Assembly (NCBI GenBank): GCA_964519835.1
Contig: CAZFLD010000060.1
Span: forward strand, 1 to 27,422
Length of the DNA stretch: 27,422 nucleotides
Origin: CAZFLD01 sp964519835
Lineage (GTDB): Bacteria; Spirochaetota; Spirochaetia; DSM-27196; CAZFLD01
Reading direction: 5' to 3'
In this document: piece after piece, positions 7,997 through 16,896 of the stretch
Position numbering within the stretch: the first letter of the stretch is position 1
Layout: each line of letters opens with the position of its first letter
Position numbers and translations under genes: made by a program
The notes under the pieces: model-generated
Databases searched by the model: none
What the model saw: the letters and a program-made list of their open reading frames with translations, nothing else
Told to the model about the DNA's origin: nothing

Positions 7997-8905
7997 CTAC
8001 CGCAGCCACGGCTCCAGCAAATCCATCGTAACCTCATGAAGTCGGTCTTGTCGATCGGTGTCGTAGACCGCCGCCGCGGCCCGCACGGGCCGCCGGTCGA
8101 CGTAATAGCCGCCGGTGACGCGGGCCACCTCTTGCGCATCCGCCAAGTACACCGATGTCTCGGCGCCTTTTTTTGGCGAGGAAAAGAACAGCTTGGCCAC
8201 AAGCCGAGTAACAAGCGGCAGCTCACGACTGAGGCCGGTGGAGACGGCGCCGGGGTGGAGCGCGTTTACGGTTGCATGCTCCACATCGATGGACCGGGCC
8301 AGCCGCAGCGCAAAGAGCAGATTCATACGCTTGGTGCGGCAGTACTGCGTCCAGCCGGGCATCTTCCCCACATCGTAGTCACTCCGTGCGCCGAGGTTGG
8401 CAAAATCGATCTCCGCCGACGGATCGGCGTGCAAGGCCGAGCTGACGACAATCACCCGTCCACCCGCCATTGTCGGCAGCAAATGGTGTGTGAGCAAAAC
8501 CGGCGCGAGGTGATTGACGGCGAGTTGCAGCTCGAAACCCTCGGGTGTCTCGCTGCGCCGACGTGGTACCGTCGCGGCGTTGTTTATGAGCACATCAACG
8601 CGGCCAAACTGGTCGACGATCCGTTGCGCCGCGCCCACGACCTGGTTGGGCCGCGATAGGTCTGCCTGGACGACGGTGATTCTGCCCGGAGCACCCGCAT
8701 CGCGGCCGCGCGTCGTGCCCCGGGTGGATCCCGTGACGATTGCCGCCGACCGCCCGGCGGTCGCAGGTGCTCGGTCCGGGTCACGCACAACGGCAACCAC
8801 ATGCGCGCCGCGCCGTGCGAGCTCCGTTGTGGTGGCTCGGCCGATGCCCGATGATGCGCCGGTGACCACAATGGTGCGCTCGAGGCCTGGAGAACTCGCT
8901 TCCAT
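7997..8905 (-). CDS. Short-chain dehydrogenase/reductase (retinol dehydrogenase-like)
   Basis: This 302-residue classical SDR has cofactor motif TGASSGIG (15-22), the structural NNAA motif (108-111), a catalytic Ser in VIVVSSALHA, and Tyr188/Lys192 in YCRTK. The overall pattern (ELARRGAHVV, LAVNHLAPVLLTHHLLP, VNALHPGAVSTGL) resembles retinol-dehydrogenase/WW-domain-oxidoreductase-like SDRs, whose bacterial members mostly have unknown substrates. An insertion of about 25 residues rich in Gly, Arg and Thr (around 48-74), between the second beta strand and the DLS motif, is unusual. The ATG at 8903-8905 was chosen because the SDR fold begins directly after it. No Shine-Dalgarno is visible. The divergent NlpC/P60 gene begins only 27 bases away. 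Confidence 0.87.
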   Translation of the reverse strand: MEASSPGLERTIVVTGASSGIGRATTTELARRGAHVVAVVRDPDRAPATAGRSAAIVTGSTRGTTRGRDAGAPGRITVVQADLSRPNQVVGAAQRIVDQFGRVDVLINNAATVPRRRSETPEGFELQLAVNHLAPVLLTHHLLPTMAGGRVIVVSSALHADPSAEIDFANLGARSDYDVGKMPGWTQYCRTKRMNLLFALRLARSIDVEHATVNALHPGAVSTGLSRELPLVTRLVAKLFFSSPKKGAETSVYLADAQEVARVTGGYYVDRRPVRAAAAVYDTDRQDRLHEVTMDLLEPWLR

Positions 8906-8932
8906 GTGCCGTATATTGTAGTGAGGCGGTTT

Positions 8933-9772
8933 ATGATGATAAAGGTCGGGAAAATAGACACAACAAGAGTGCTTGTTATCGGATTGCTGGTTTCCGCGGC
9001 AAGCCTTGCCGGAGCACAAGAGCTTATCGAGGTAGCCAACGTTGCAAACGCCCGGGAGGCGGTTGTCCAGCGAGCACACGACTACAAGGGCACACCCTAC
9101 GTGTGGGCGGGCGCGAGTGCCTCCGGTGTGGACTGTACCGGGCTCGTGTACTGTGTATACGACGATGTGTTTGGGGTAAAGCTCCCCCGCGGGGTCCCAA
9201 ACCTCTTTGCGGCGGGTGAGCAAATCGCGTACGACGACCTCGAGCCGGGCGACTTGGTCTTTTTCGACACCGTCGGCGGAATTTCCCACGTGGGCGTCTA
9301 CATTGGTGACGGCGACATCATCCATGCGGCTTCCGAAGGCCGTGAGACCGGCGTGATCACGTCGAATCTCTCCGAGCGCTACTACGCTACACGATACGTC
9401 GGCGCCACACGGATGCTTCCTTCGGCAGCATCAGGCGCGCGAATTGCGGGCGCCGGATCGGCCGCGACAGGCCGGACGGGAACCGGTGCCGACACAACCC
9501 CAACCCGCTACGAGTATCCCCGCGGCATCGGCTCGATCCATCGCCGCTCCGACGGAACGTGGGTCGATACCTTTGAAAAAGACGGCACTCGCTACCGTTT
9601 CGAGCTGGAAGAGCACTCCCGCACGCGGGGATTTATCCTCTTTACCGACGAAGAGCGCTACGTCTGGATCGCCCTGTATGAGGACACCGGCGAAGTATTC
9701 TGGCTGCCGCTTGATGCCGCCACAGGCAGCGAAGAGTGGACGCTCTTCGCGAACGTGACGCCGGTGGAGTAG
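8933..9772 (+). CDS. Secreted NlpC/P60-family cysteine peptidase
   Basis: This 279-residue protein has a signal peptide (hydrophobic core VLVIGLLVSAASL, likely cleavage after AGA at about residue 28). An NlpC/P60 domain spans about 38-165. The catalytic set is visible: Cys68 in GVDCTGLVYC, His119 in ISHVGVYIGDG and His131 in IIHAAS; the YVWAGAS and LEPGDLVFF segments are typical. Such enzymes cleave peptidoglycan stem peptides in the cell wall space. After a Gly/Ala/Thr-rich linker (about 165-195) comes a C-terminal domain of about 85 residues rich in aromatic and charged residues, which I do not recognise. The ATG at 8933-8935 follows GAGG (8923-8926) at 6 bases; an upstream GTG at 8906 is possible but has no signal-peptide logic. 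It stands alone on the plus strand. Confidence 0.88.
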   Translation: MMIKVGKIDTTRVLVIGLLVSAASLAGAQELIEVANVANAREAVVQRAHDYKGTPYVWAGASASGVDCTGLVYCVYDDVFGVKLPRGVPNLFAAGEQIAYDDLEPGDLVFFDTVGGISHVGVYIGDGDIIHAASEGRETGVITSNLSERYYATRYVGATRMLPSAASGARIAGAGSAATGRTGTGADTTPTRYEYPRGIGSIHRRSDGTWVDTFEKDGTRYRFELEEHSRTRGFILFTDEERYVWIALYEDTGEVFWLPLDAATGSEEWTLFANVTPVE

Positions 9773-9914
9773 GCGCGCATACTTTGTGAGTTACGAGGAC
9801 GTGGTTATCGGCGATCTGCTCGCGCGACTCGATGTGTCGTAGTCCCTCGACAACAGCGTCATCGTCGGCCGAGAGGGCCGTTGACGCGCAAGCCGTCGTA
9901 GCGTGAGCGCAAAC

Positions 9915-9938
9915 AAGCCGCCTGAGATCAGGCGGCTT
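9915..9938 (-). terminator. Strong hairpin after the TlpA-like gene, possibly bidirectional
   Basis: AAGCCGCCTGA and TCAGGCGGCTT form a perfect 11-bp inverted repeat (9915-9938), with about 9 usable pairs around a small loop. On the minus strand it is followed by the T-rich TTGTTTGC. It lies 40 bases past the stop of the thioredoxin-like gene and 142 bases past the NlpC/P60 stop, between two convergent genes. This suggests a terminator used mainly by the minus-strand gene. Confidence 0.6.
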
Positions 9939-9977
9939 GGTACACAATTGAACCGCGGCGCGGCGCCGCCGTTGGTG

Positions 9978-11210
9978 CTACCGGCGCTTCACAACTAGAT
10001 CAAACGCGCCGCCCGTTGAACCGTAGTAATCACGAATCACGATGTACACGGTGCCCGACTCATCGGCATTAAAGACCAAGCCGGAGTCGGTCTCACCGGG
10101 CAGATCGAAGTACTCGTCCCAGTGCTCGTAAGCGGCGTCGTCGCTGTACTCGGACACGCGGCTGGGACCTTCGACAAACAACGTGGTGTCGATCTCTTGC
10201 GACGTCACACTGATTTCGAGGACATCTCCGGCGGCGACCTCGATAGTATACACCGCTGCGGCGTTCCCCCCATGCGTCGGGCCATCGGAACGTATCGAGC
10301 CGGTGATTGTTCTGCCGGCCTGAATCTCCTCGGCGGCCAACTCGTCGAGTCCGGGCCTGCCTTGTCCCGCCTCCGCGATAAAAAGCTCGTAGTTTCCGGT
10401 GTCGTTCATGGAGTAGCTCGACACGTAGACACGGGCGGTGCCCGAACGGTTGAAGTCGGCGGTTAGGCCGGAGTCGGTACCGCCGACGCCGAAGTGGCCC
10501 GGAGCGTCGTCGTTTGAGAGATCCTCCCCATCCGGTCCAACAACACGAAGAGTCGTGTCGAAATCTCCGGTCACGCTGATGTCCAAAGAATCGCCACGGG
10601 AAACAGAAAGCTCAAAGGCGTCCACGTAGCGTCCGGATATCGAGCTATCGGAGGACTCCAAGGAGCCGATCGAAGCGGCACCGATCGATGCACGGTCTGC
10701 CTTGATATCTTCCCAGTTCACGACTTCGAGGGTCCCGTCAAGGGCGGCGTAGAGTGCCTGATCCAGGCCTCCCATCGGATGGCCCGCCCAGACGATTGTC
10801 CCGTCGCGGTCCACGATAAAGGCATGGGGAATGCCGGTGACATTGTAATCCCAGCTACTCGAGCTCCCGATGCCGACCGGATAGGACATGTCGAGCTCTT
10901 CCATAAAGCCCTCTATATCCGCCTCGTCGCGCGTTTCGTTGGTCAGACTCAAAAACTCGACGCCTTCGATACTCAGCTCCCCATACAGTTCGTTGAGATG
11001 CGGGATGCTCGTGCGACATGGTCCACACCATGTTGCCCAAAACTCGACAACAACAATCTCGCCACGGAGATCCGCCAGGCTCATGTCGCGACCGCCGGTG
11101 TTCAACCATTCAATCGCGTTAACTTCCGGGGCGCTTTCGCCCACGGTAGCGGCACTTAGGGGCAATGCCAGGGCAACTGCCAAGGTGCCGATCAGAATTG
11201 CTCGTCTCAT
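9978..11210 (-). CDS. Secreted TlpA-like thioredoxin with two PPC-like domains
   Basis: This 410-residue protein starts with a signal peptide (about residues 1-20, LAVALALPLSAA). Next is a TlpA/ResA-type thioredoxin domain (about 22-155) with the redox motif WCGPC (61-65) and the cis-proline loop TGIPHAF. The remainder holds two similar beta-rich domains (about 180-282 and 296-408) with the pattern of bacterial pre-peptidase C-terminal (PPC) domains: a GRYVDAFELSVSRGDSLDIS-like start, an FDTTLRVVGPDG or IDTTLFVEGP strand, a TDSGL segment and a terminal GNYELFI or GAFDLVV strand. The fusion suggests an extracytoplasmic disulfide reductase or peroxiredoxin-like protein anchored to, or adhering near, a surface substrate. 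The ATG at 11208-11210 follows GAGGAGGAA. It lies 148 bases after the SNF2 gene and may have its own promoter. Confidence 0.85.
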   Translation of the reverse strand: MRRAILIGTLAVALALPLSAATVGESAPEVNAIEWLNTGGRDMSLADLRGEIVVVEFWATWCGPCRTSIPHLNELYGELSIEGVEFLSLTNETRDEADIEGFMEELDMSYPVGIGSSSSWDYNVTGIPHAFIVDRDGTIVWAGHPMGGLDQALYAALDGTLEVVNWEDIKADRASIGAASIGSLESSDSSISGRYVDAFELSVSRGDSLDISVTGDFDTTLRVVGPDGEDLSNDDAPGHFGVGGTDSGLTADFNRSGTARVYVSSYSMNDTGNYELFIAEAGQGRPGLDELAAEEIQAGRTITGSIRSDGPTHGGNAAAVYTIEVAAGDVLEISVTSQEIDTTLFVEGPSRVSEYSDDAAYEHWDEYFDLPGETDSGLVFNADESGTVYIVIRDYYGSTGGAFDLVVKRR

Positions 11211-11358
11211 TATATTCCTCCTCGCTGTTTAGGCCCGCTTTCCGCGAGCAGCCACAACTCAAACTACCACATGCCCAATAATCTCCCTATGCTATCATGT
11301 TTTTGTTAAGGAGTTGCCAAATCTACCCGACGACGCCGGACGGGCCGACCTGCCCCGC

Positions 11359-14300
11359 TTACGGCGAAAAAAGCTCGAGGATTTGCTCCGGCGAAAGCGA
11401 AGAGATCAGGCTCGATTCATTAGGAACTATGTCCCGGGCCAGAGCCTTCTTGCGTTCCTGGAGCGCGGCGATCTGTTCCTCCACGGTGTCGGATGCAATT
11501 AGGCGGTAGGCGGTCACGGGACGTGTTTGGCCGATACGATGAGTCCGATCGATCGCCTGGTCCTCCACGGCCGGATTCCACCACGGATCCATGAGTATAA
11601 CGTAATCCGCCGCCGTGAGGTTAACTCCAACTCCCCCGGCGCGGAGGCTAATAAAAAACACCGGCGGACCATCATCCTCCTGGAACCGCATTATTTCAGC
11701 CCTGCGGACAGCCGGAGTCATCGAGCCGTCCAAATAGCAGTAAGGAATGCCGCGTCCATCGGCCCATCGGCGCAGAATCTCGAGCAACGAGACAAACTGA
11801 GAGAAGATCAAGACCCGATGGCCTTCGTTGATCACCCCCGGTACAAGCTCGTCGAGCGCCGCGAGCTTTGCGGCGGTCTCCTTCCCTGCACGGGCTCCGG
11901 CGTGGGCCCCGGCGCCTCCGGCGTGGGCGCGCTTGCCCGCCTGCGCATCTTGCTCCAACGGGAGCAGCGCGGGGTCGACGGCCGCCTGCCGCAATCGCGT
12001 AAGGCCCTCCAGGATCACAAAAATTCGCCGGGTCGGATTGGGATCCGCAAGAGCTTCGCGCACTTTCTCCTGGTAGTATAACCGAATGCTATCGTAGACG
12101 TTTCGCTGAAATGTCGGCAGCGCCACGTACATCGGAATCTCGTCGCGCGCCGGTAGGTCCTTGGCAACGTCGGCTTTTCGGCGGCGCAGAACAATCGGGG
12201 TAAGCAGCTCACGGAGGCGGCGGCGAGCCTCGGGGTCTCCGTCCCGCTCAATCGGCCCGGCCAGACGCCTAAAAAACGATGCCCGATTGCCGAGTAATCC
12301 AGGATTCAAGAGATCGATGACCGCATAGAGCTCGAGGGACGTGTTTTCTACGGGCGTGCCGCTCAGAGCCAAGCGGTATGTGCTCTTTAACCCGCGCGCG
12401 GCACGGTAGGTTTTGGTCTTGGCGTTTTTGATGGTCTGCACCTCGTCGAAGATGAGGTGATCCCAGGAAACCTGCCCCAGCGCGTCCGCATCCTTCAGAA
12501 GCGTCTGATAACTGGTGATCAGAACACACGGCTGGGCGTTCTGGGCGCTTGCGGGGATCGCGGCTCGGGCGCGTCGGGCGCCCCCGCCGTTCACCGCGTG
12601 GAGCGCCTCCGCGAGAAGCTTCGCGCGCTCCCGGCCGTGGTAGACAACCGGTTCCAGCCCGGGCGCAAAGGCCAGTGTCTCGTGGCGCCAGTTTTCGAGT
12701 GTAGTCGGTGGCGCAACAACAAGCGAGAGCCCCGGCGCGCGGCCGTTGCGTTTGTGCAGCAGGGCCAAGGCTTGGACAGTTTTTCCGAGGCCCATGTCGT
12801 CCGCCAGCAACGGACCAAACCCCTCTTCGCCCGCCGCCTCGAGCCAGGCGAAGCCGTAACGCTGATATGGCCGCAACGCCGTCCCGAATCCGGGAGGCTC
12901 CTCTTGGTCCAAGCCTTCCATCTTGTCGGCCAGGCGAAGCCAGGCATCACGACGCTTGGTAGCGCGCCTAATCAAGTCTCGGACACGCCGCAGCCTCGGT
13001 TCGCCTTCATCGCCGTCCGCCCCGGTAATAAGGCCGTCGAGCTCCGCCAGCTGGTGGAAGTCACCTTCCTGAACACGAATAGTACTGCGCATTGTAATAC
13101 CCAGTTTTCGCATAAGTCGGTCGAGGTCATCGCGGTTTCGAATGATTACCGCCTGCCCGTCTTTCGTGAAGGCCACTTTAGCGCCGTCGGCGATCTCCGC
13201 CTCGTCGCCGTCGACTTCCGCCGACAATCGAAGCCCAAACCAGTCCTCGCCGGTGGAAACCACTCGAAGGGCGAAGCTGAGCTCGCCGGATCGAACAGGC
13301 CGTCCCCGTACCCGGAGATAGGCGCCCACATCGAGCATAGGCCCGGCCAACAGATCGACGATGTCCTGGATCGATCCGTCACACAAAAAGCCGTTGGGCG
13401 TTACTTGCTTAGGCTCGAAGGGACTCAGGAGCGTAAAACAGAGGCCCGCGACCTCCTGGACCACCTCGTCGGCGCGATTATTGTCGTAGAAATCGAGAAC
13501 GAGCGTCCGGTTCGCTGGGGCGCCGTCGGCGTCAGTCGCGGGGTGATCGCCCTCGGCAGGTCGCTCGATGTCGCGGAAAAACGTGACGGCTCCCTCGTCT
13601 ACCTCCACCACCGCTTTGCACGTGGCCTCGCGGATCTCCGCCGTGGAGGCCGGCAAAACGACGCGGACCTCGCTGGTATCGTCGCCGGGAAACCGATCCT
13701 TCAGGCCCTCGATATCGGCATAGGAAAACTCCGGGAGGTCCTCAGGGTTGAGATGCGCAAGAAGCTGCTCGAGTACGGGGCTCTGTGACCAGAATACATA
13801 GGCTCGGACTCGATCGACGATGAGGCTGGTACCCGTGTCGCAGGAAATCCAGTACCAACTGTTTTCGACGTTGCGAAATCTCCCGGTGCCGAGAAACGGC
13901 CGAAGCATGTCAATTTGCTCCTCGACCAAAAAGTGCGATCTGCCCTCGTTCAAGCGTTGGGCAAAGCGGGCATCGAGGTGGGATTGCAGGGGATAGTGCT
14001 CCCCGGAGTCATCGATAACCGCGAGGGATGGGCAGAACAAGACCCCGCCGTGTGTGTAGCGAACGGGGAAGAACGTCGCCTCAACCGTCTTTATTCTGGA
14101 GAGTCGGACCGGCATACAACCGTCGGACTCAGTCAATCTCCTCGACGGTGTCGCCGGCGGGGGGCTTACCCATAGCCGTGGTGCTGGTTTGTCGAGCACA
14201 AGCATGGGAAGAAGCCGTGCAAAGGGGATCTTCCGACCCTCCTGCGAATCGAACGCCGGAAGCAAGTCAACTTCTTTGGGGTTCTCAGTAATGCATTCGG

Positions 14301-15081
14301 CCTTGGGCCGCCACTTCTTCAGCGCACCAAAGGCTCCATCTTTGCGGATATAACGCATCATCGGCGTTGCGCTTACGCTCACGGCAACGCGCCGGAGGTA
14401 CGTCTGTTCCCCGAGAATATGGAGCTCGAGGACGTGTTTACCGGGCTGTTGTTCCGTTCCGGGTTCGACCGCTTCAGCCCGGTACTCGCTTGAGCGGATC
14501 GTAACAAGACCCAGCTCGGGGCGGTGCGCTTGGTCTGCGCTCAGGTCCCTGGTGCCAAGGGGTGGAGGCTCCTTCCGCCGCGTCGTCGTAGGCTTCAGAT
14601 GCGACAACGGCCCCCTGCTCGACCCTTCCCACTCCTCGTCGTCGAACTCATCCCACTCCTCGTCGTCCAAGTCATCGTCCTCGTCCCACGGTTCGGGATC
14701 ACGGAGATCAACGGTTTCCCACTCATGCGGAATCTTATCTTGATCAACGGCCGCAAGCAGCAGCGCTCCGACATGTTTGCAGCGAAACGGGTACGGGCAG
14801 GTGCACACGGCCTGGAGCCTCCCGGCCACCGTTTCAACAAGCACACGGTACGGACTGCGCCCCGACCCCCTCACCATGCCGAACAAGCGGCCCGGTTCGA
14901 TATACACCTCCGTGACCAAGCCGCGGCGGTAGTAGTTCAGGGCACGGTCAAAAACCACCGGGTCTCCGAGGAATAGTTCGACGTGGCGCCGCGTAAACCA
15001 CCATGTGTAAGGCATGGTGAATTGTTGTTGATACGGATGCGGTTTGTCAAATTCGCCGGTGGTCTGTGTCACGCCGGGCAC
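11359..15081 (-). CDS. SWIM zinc-finger SNF2-family helicase
   Basis: This 1240-residue protein is a bacterial SNF2/HepA-like ATPase. A SWIM zinc finger lies near the N-terminus (CTC at 93-95, Cys101, His103: CTCPYPFRCKHVGALLL), followed by a very acidic stretch of Asp, Glu and Trp (about 127-155) and a long middle region. The two-lobed helicase core occupies about 740-1235. Visible motifs are I (DDMGLGKTVQALALL), II (LIFDEVQTIKN, DEVQ where DEAH/DEAQ is usual), III (LALSGTPVENT), IV (VLIFSQFVSLLEIL), V (ISLRAGGVGVNLTAAD) and VI (DQAIDRTHRIGQTRPV). Such proteins translocate on duplex DNA and remodel protein-DNA complexes; most bacterial members are of unknown role. The start is not settled: a GTG at 15079-15081 gives this length, and an ATG at 15013-15015 would remove 22 residues. 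Neither has a clear Shine-Dalgarno. Confidence 0.92.
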   Translation of the reverse strand: MPGVTQTTGEFDKPHPYQQQFTMPYTWWFTRRHVELFLGDPVVFDRALNYYRRGLVTEVYIEPGRLFGMVRGSGRSPYRVLVETVAGRLQAVCTCPYPFRCKHVGALLLAAVDQDKIPHEWETVDLRDPEPWDEDDDLDDEEWDEFDDEEWEGSSRGPLSHLKPTTTRRKEPPPLGTRDLSADQAHRPELGLVTIRSSEYRAEAVEPGTEQQPGKHVLELHILGEQTYLRRVAVSVSATPMMRYIRKDGAFGALKKWRPKAECITENPKEVDLLPAFDSQEGRKIPFARLLPMLVLDKPAPRLWVSPPPATPSRRLTESDGCMPVRLSRIKTVEATFFPVRYTHGGVLFCPSLAVIDDSGEHYPLQSHLDARFAQRLNEGRSHFLVEEQIDMLRPFLGTGRFRNVENSWYWISCDTGTSLIVDRVRAYVFWSQSPVLEQLLAHLNPEDLPEFSYADIEGLKDRFPGDDTSEVRVVLPASTAEIREATCKAVVEVDEGAVTFFRDIERPAEGDHPATDADGAPANRTLVLDFYDNNRADEVVQEVAGLCFTLLSPFEPKQVTPNGFLCDGSIQDIVDLLAGPMLDVGAYLRVRGRPVRSGELSFALRVVSTGEDWFGLRLSAEVDGDEAEIADGAKVAFTKDGQAVIIRNRDDLDRLMRKLGITMRSTIRVQEGDFHQLAELDGLITGADGDEGEPRLRRVRDLIRRATKRRDAWLRLADKMEGLDQEEPPGFGTALRPYQRYGFAWLEAAGEEGFGPLLADDMGLGKTVQALALLHKRNGRAPGLSLVVAPPTTLENWRHETLAFAPGLEPVVYHGRERAKLLAEALHAVNGGGARRARAAIPASAQNAQPCVLITSYQTLLKDADALGQVSWDHLIFDEVQTIKNAKTKTYRAARGLKSTYRLALSGTPVENTSLELYAVIDLLNPGLLGNRASFFRRLAGPIERDGDPEARRRLRELLTPIVLRRRKADVAKDLPARDEIPMYVALPTFQRNVYDSIRLYYQEKVREALADPNPTRRIFVILEGLTRLRQAAVDPALLPLEQDAQAGKRAHAGGAGAHAGARAGKETAAKLAALDELVPGVINEGHRVLIFSQFVSLLEILRRWADGRGIPYCYLDGSMTPAVRRAEIMRFQEDDGPPVFFISLRAGGVGVNLTAADYVILMDPWWNPAVEDQAIDRTHRIGQTRPVTAYRLIASDTVEEQIAALQERKKALARDIVPNESSLISSLSPEQILELFSP

Positions 15082-15300
15082 TACGGAACGCGAGGACTCG
15101 TCGGTGGGGACTGAGCGTTGCTATCTTACGGGCGGAGGGTGACAAAGCGTGAACCACCGGAAAATGCTTCTCGGCTTGGCGTTGATAGTTCCGGCGCGTT
15201 TTTGTACTCGCGATCCCGTCATCATGGATGTAGTTGTGTGGGACGTGGAGGATTCGTCGTTGGTGGCCCACGCACGGCACCTGCATAGCGAGTAGCCTGC

Positions 15301-16815
15301 ATGGAGATCTCCAAACGGGATCGGGCCGGGCGCGGCATTCTTGTTGCCACCATCCTTGCAAGCGGACTCGGCTTTTTGATGAACTCCGCGGTCACAATCG
15401 CCCTTCCATCTATCCAAACGAGTCTTGGAGTCGGGCTCGAAGCGGTTCAGTGGATCGTCAACGCGTACGCGCTGGCTCTCGGAGCCCTTATTCTACTTAG
15501 CGGCTCCATCGGCGACTTGATCGGGGTAGGTCGGGTCTTTGCGACCGGGATCCTGCTCTTTGGCCTGGGCAGCGCAGCCTGTGCCCTCTCTCCGAGTGTC
15601 GGCGTGCTGATCGCTTCTCGGGCGCTGCAAGGGTCGGGGGCCGCGCTTATGGTTCCCGGGAGCCTCGCGATTATCAACACCACCTTCAAGGACAAAGAGC
15701 GCGGCTCCGTGATCGGCCTGTGGGCGGGAATCTCCGGCGCGATCGCCGCACTTGGTCCCTTTGTGGGGGGCTTCCTGGCAGGCATCTCCTGGCGACTGGT
15801 GTTCGGCGCGATGGTGCCTTTGGCCGCCGGGGCGCTTTTTGTGACGCTCCGCATGGTTCCGATGGCGCGCGGGTCTCGAAAGGTGAGTCCGGACCTGCCG
15901 GGCGCCGTCCTGGTGCTCTTCGCCCTCGGCGGGCTTTCGCTCACGTTGATTCGCGCGCCACGACACGGGCTCGGCGTCGTCGAAACCGTAGCCCTGTTGG
16001 TTGCGTTGGTGGCCGGCGCGGCGTTTGTCCTCCACGAGGCGCGCGCCGCCAAGCCCCTGGTGCCGAAGGGGATGTTCAACAAACACATGGTGGGAGCAAA
16101 CATCGCCACGGTGTTGTTGTATTTCTCGTTCCAGGGACTTCTCTTCCTTTTGTCCTACAGCCTGCAGCAACAGCGCGGCTTCTCTCCCACCGTGGCCGGC
16201 ATGGCTCTCCTACCAACGACCGCTCTGATCGCCATTTTCTCGGGACCGTCGGGTGTGATTACCGACCGTTTGGGTCCACGGCTGCAGATGATTATCGGCC
16301 CGGCCGGCGTGGCCGTGGCGGCCACGGTGATCGCCCTTGGGGTCTCGGTTGAGGGTTATGCCGCGGGGGTGCTTCCCGGCGTAGTGCTTATGGGATTGTC
16401 TATGGTAGCCGTGATCCCCGCGGTGACACGAAGCGCGCTTGATGTGGAGGGTCGGTTCTCCGGCTCGGCATCGGGGCTCAACAACGCGGCGGCGAGGATC
16501 GCGGGCCTTTTGGCGGTGGCGGCGGTTGGATCGATATTGGGTGCTTTGTTCGCCTCGTATTTCTCGCAGGGGCTTGAAACCCTCGACCTGGTACCCGAGC
16601 TGCGCGAGACATTGTTGGGGCGAAGCTCCGAGCTTATGGCGATGGACCTGCCGACCGGCCTAAGCGCCGCACAAAGCCGTGCCGTCCGGGAGACGATGCG
16701 TTTGGCCTACACCGGTGCGTTGCGGCCGGCCTTTCTGTTGTGCGCGATAACCGCCGGGCTTGCGGCGCTTGTATCCGCGCTGCTGGTGCGCAATCGCGGC
16801 GCCCGCCGATCGTGA
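15301..16815 (+). CDS. MFS drug:H+ antiporter, DHA2 (EmrB/QacA-like)
   Basis: This 504-residue inner-membrane protein fits the 14-helix DHA2 branch of the major facilitator superfamily. The N-terminus has the family-typical NSAVTIALPSIQTSLG, VQWIVNAYALALGALILLSG, IGDLIGVGRVFATG (motif A-like loop) and RALQGSGAALMVPGSLAII segments. The second half begins around the LPTTALIAIFSGPSG helix and ends in a short basic tail. Members expel drugs, dyes or metabolites; the substrate is not predictable. The ATG at 15301 has only a weak ribosome binding site. The gene is divergent from the SNF2 gene (219 bases between starts) and convergent with the phosphatase at 16897. Confidence 0.9.
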   Translation: MEISKRDRAGRGILVATILASGLGFLMNSAVTIALPSIQTSLGVGLEAVQWIVNAYALALGALILLSGSIGDLIGVGRVFATGILLFGLGSAACALSPSVGVLIASRALQGSGAALMVPGSLAIINTTFKDKERGSVIGLWAGISGAIAALGPFVGGFLAGISWRLVFGAMVPLAAGALFVTLRMVPMARGSRKVSPDLPGAVLVLFALGGLSLTLIRAPRHGLGVVETVALLVALVAGAAFVLHEARAAKPLVPKGMFNKHMVGANIATVLLYFSFQGLLFLLSYSLQQQRGFSPTVAGMALLPTTALIAIFSGPSGVITDRLGPRLQMIIGPAGVAVAATVIALGVSVEGYAAGVLPGVVLMGLSMVAVIPAVTRSALDVEGRFSGSASGLNNAAARIAGLLAVAAVGSILGALFASYFSQGLETLDLVPELRETLLGRSSELMAMDLPTGLSAAQSRAVRETMRLAYTGALRPAFLLCAITAGLAALVSALLVRNRGARRS

Positions 16816-16866
16816 GCTCTATCAAGATGCGGCTTTTTGTTCCACGCCGAGGGCGCCCACCAGGAA

Positions 16867-16884
16867 CCCGGGTTTCGAACCGGG
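16867..16884. terminator. Hairpin between the convergent MFS and phosphatase genes
   Basis: CCCGGGTT and AACCGGG pair into a 7-bp stem with one bulged G around a TCG loop, 51 bases past the MFS stop and 12 bases past the phosphatase stop. It could serve both strands. No clear U-tract is present. Confidence 0.3.
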
Positions 16885-16896
16885 GCTCGAGAAGCG

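Noticed and set aside
8906..9325. A longer SDR start near 9325
   Set aside because: The extension is antisense to the NlpC/P60 domain and has no SDR features; the fold begins right after the ATG at 8905.
9642..9947. Minus-strand frame with an ALSADDDAVVEGLRHIESRE segment, and plus-strand FVSYEDVVIGDLLARL, suggesting an antitoxin remnant
   Set aside because: Similarity is too short, both frames lack starts, and the minus frame overlaps the NlpC/P60 gene. The intergenic part is best described by its hairpin only.
11292..11320. TTGGCA and TGATAG with 17-base spacing upstream of the TlpA-like gene
   Set aside because: The -35 is good, but the -10 matches only 2 of 6 bases, so I do not call a promoter.
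12457..13788. A 443-codon plus-strand frame inside the SNF2 gene
   Set aside because: It is the antisense of a well-conserved helicase; the frame has no domain and is a by-product of high GC.
15164..15295. A 43-codon plus-strand frame (starts MLLGLALIVPARF) ending 5 bases before the MFS start
   Set aside because: No good ribosome binding site, no recognisable motif and a weak composition. It could be a leader peptide, but nothing supports it.
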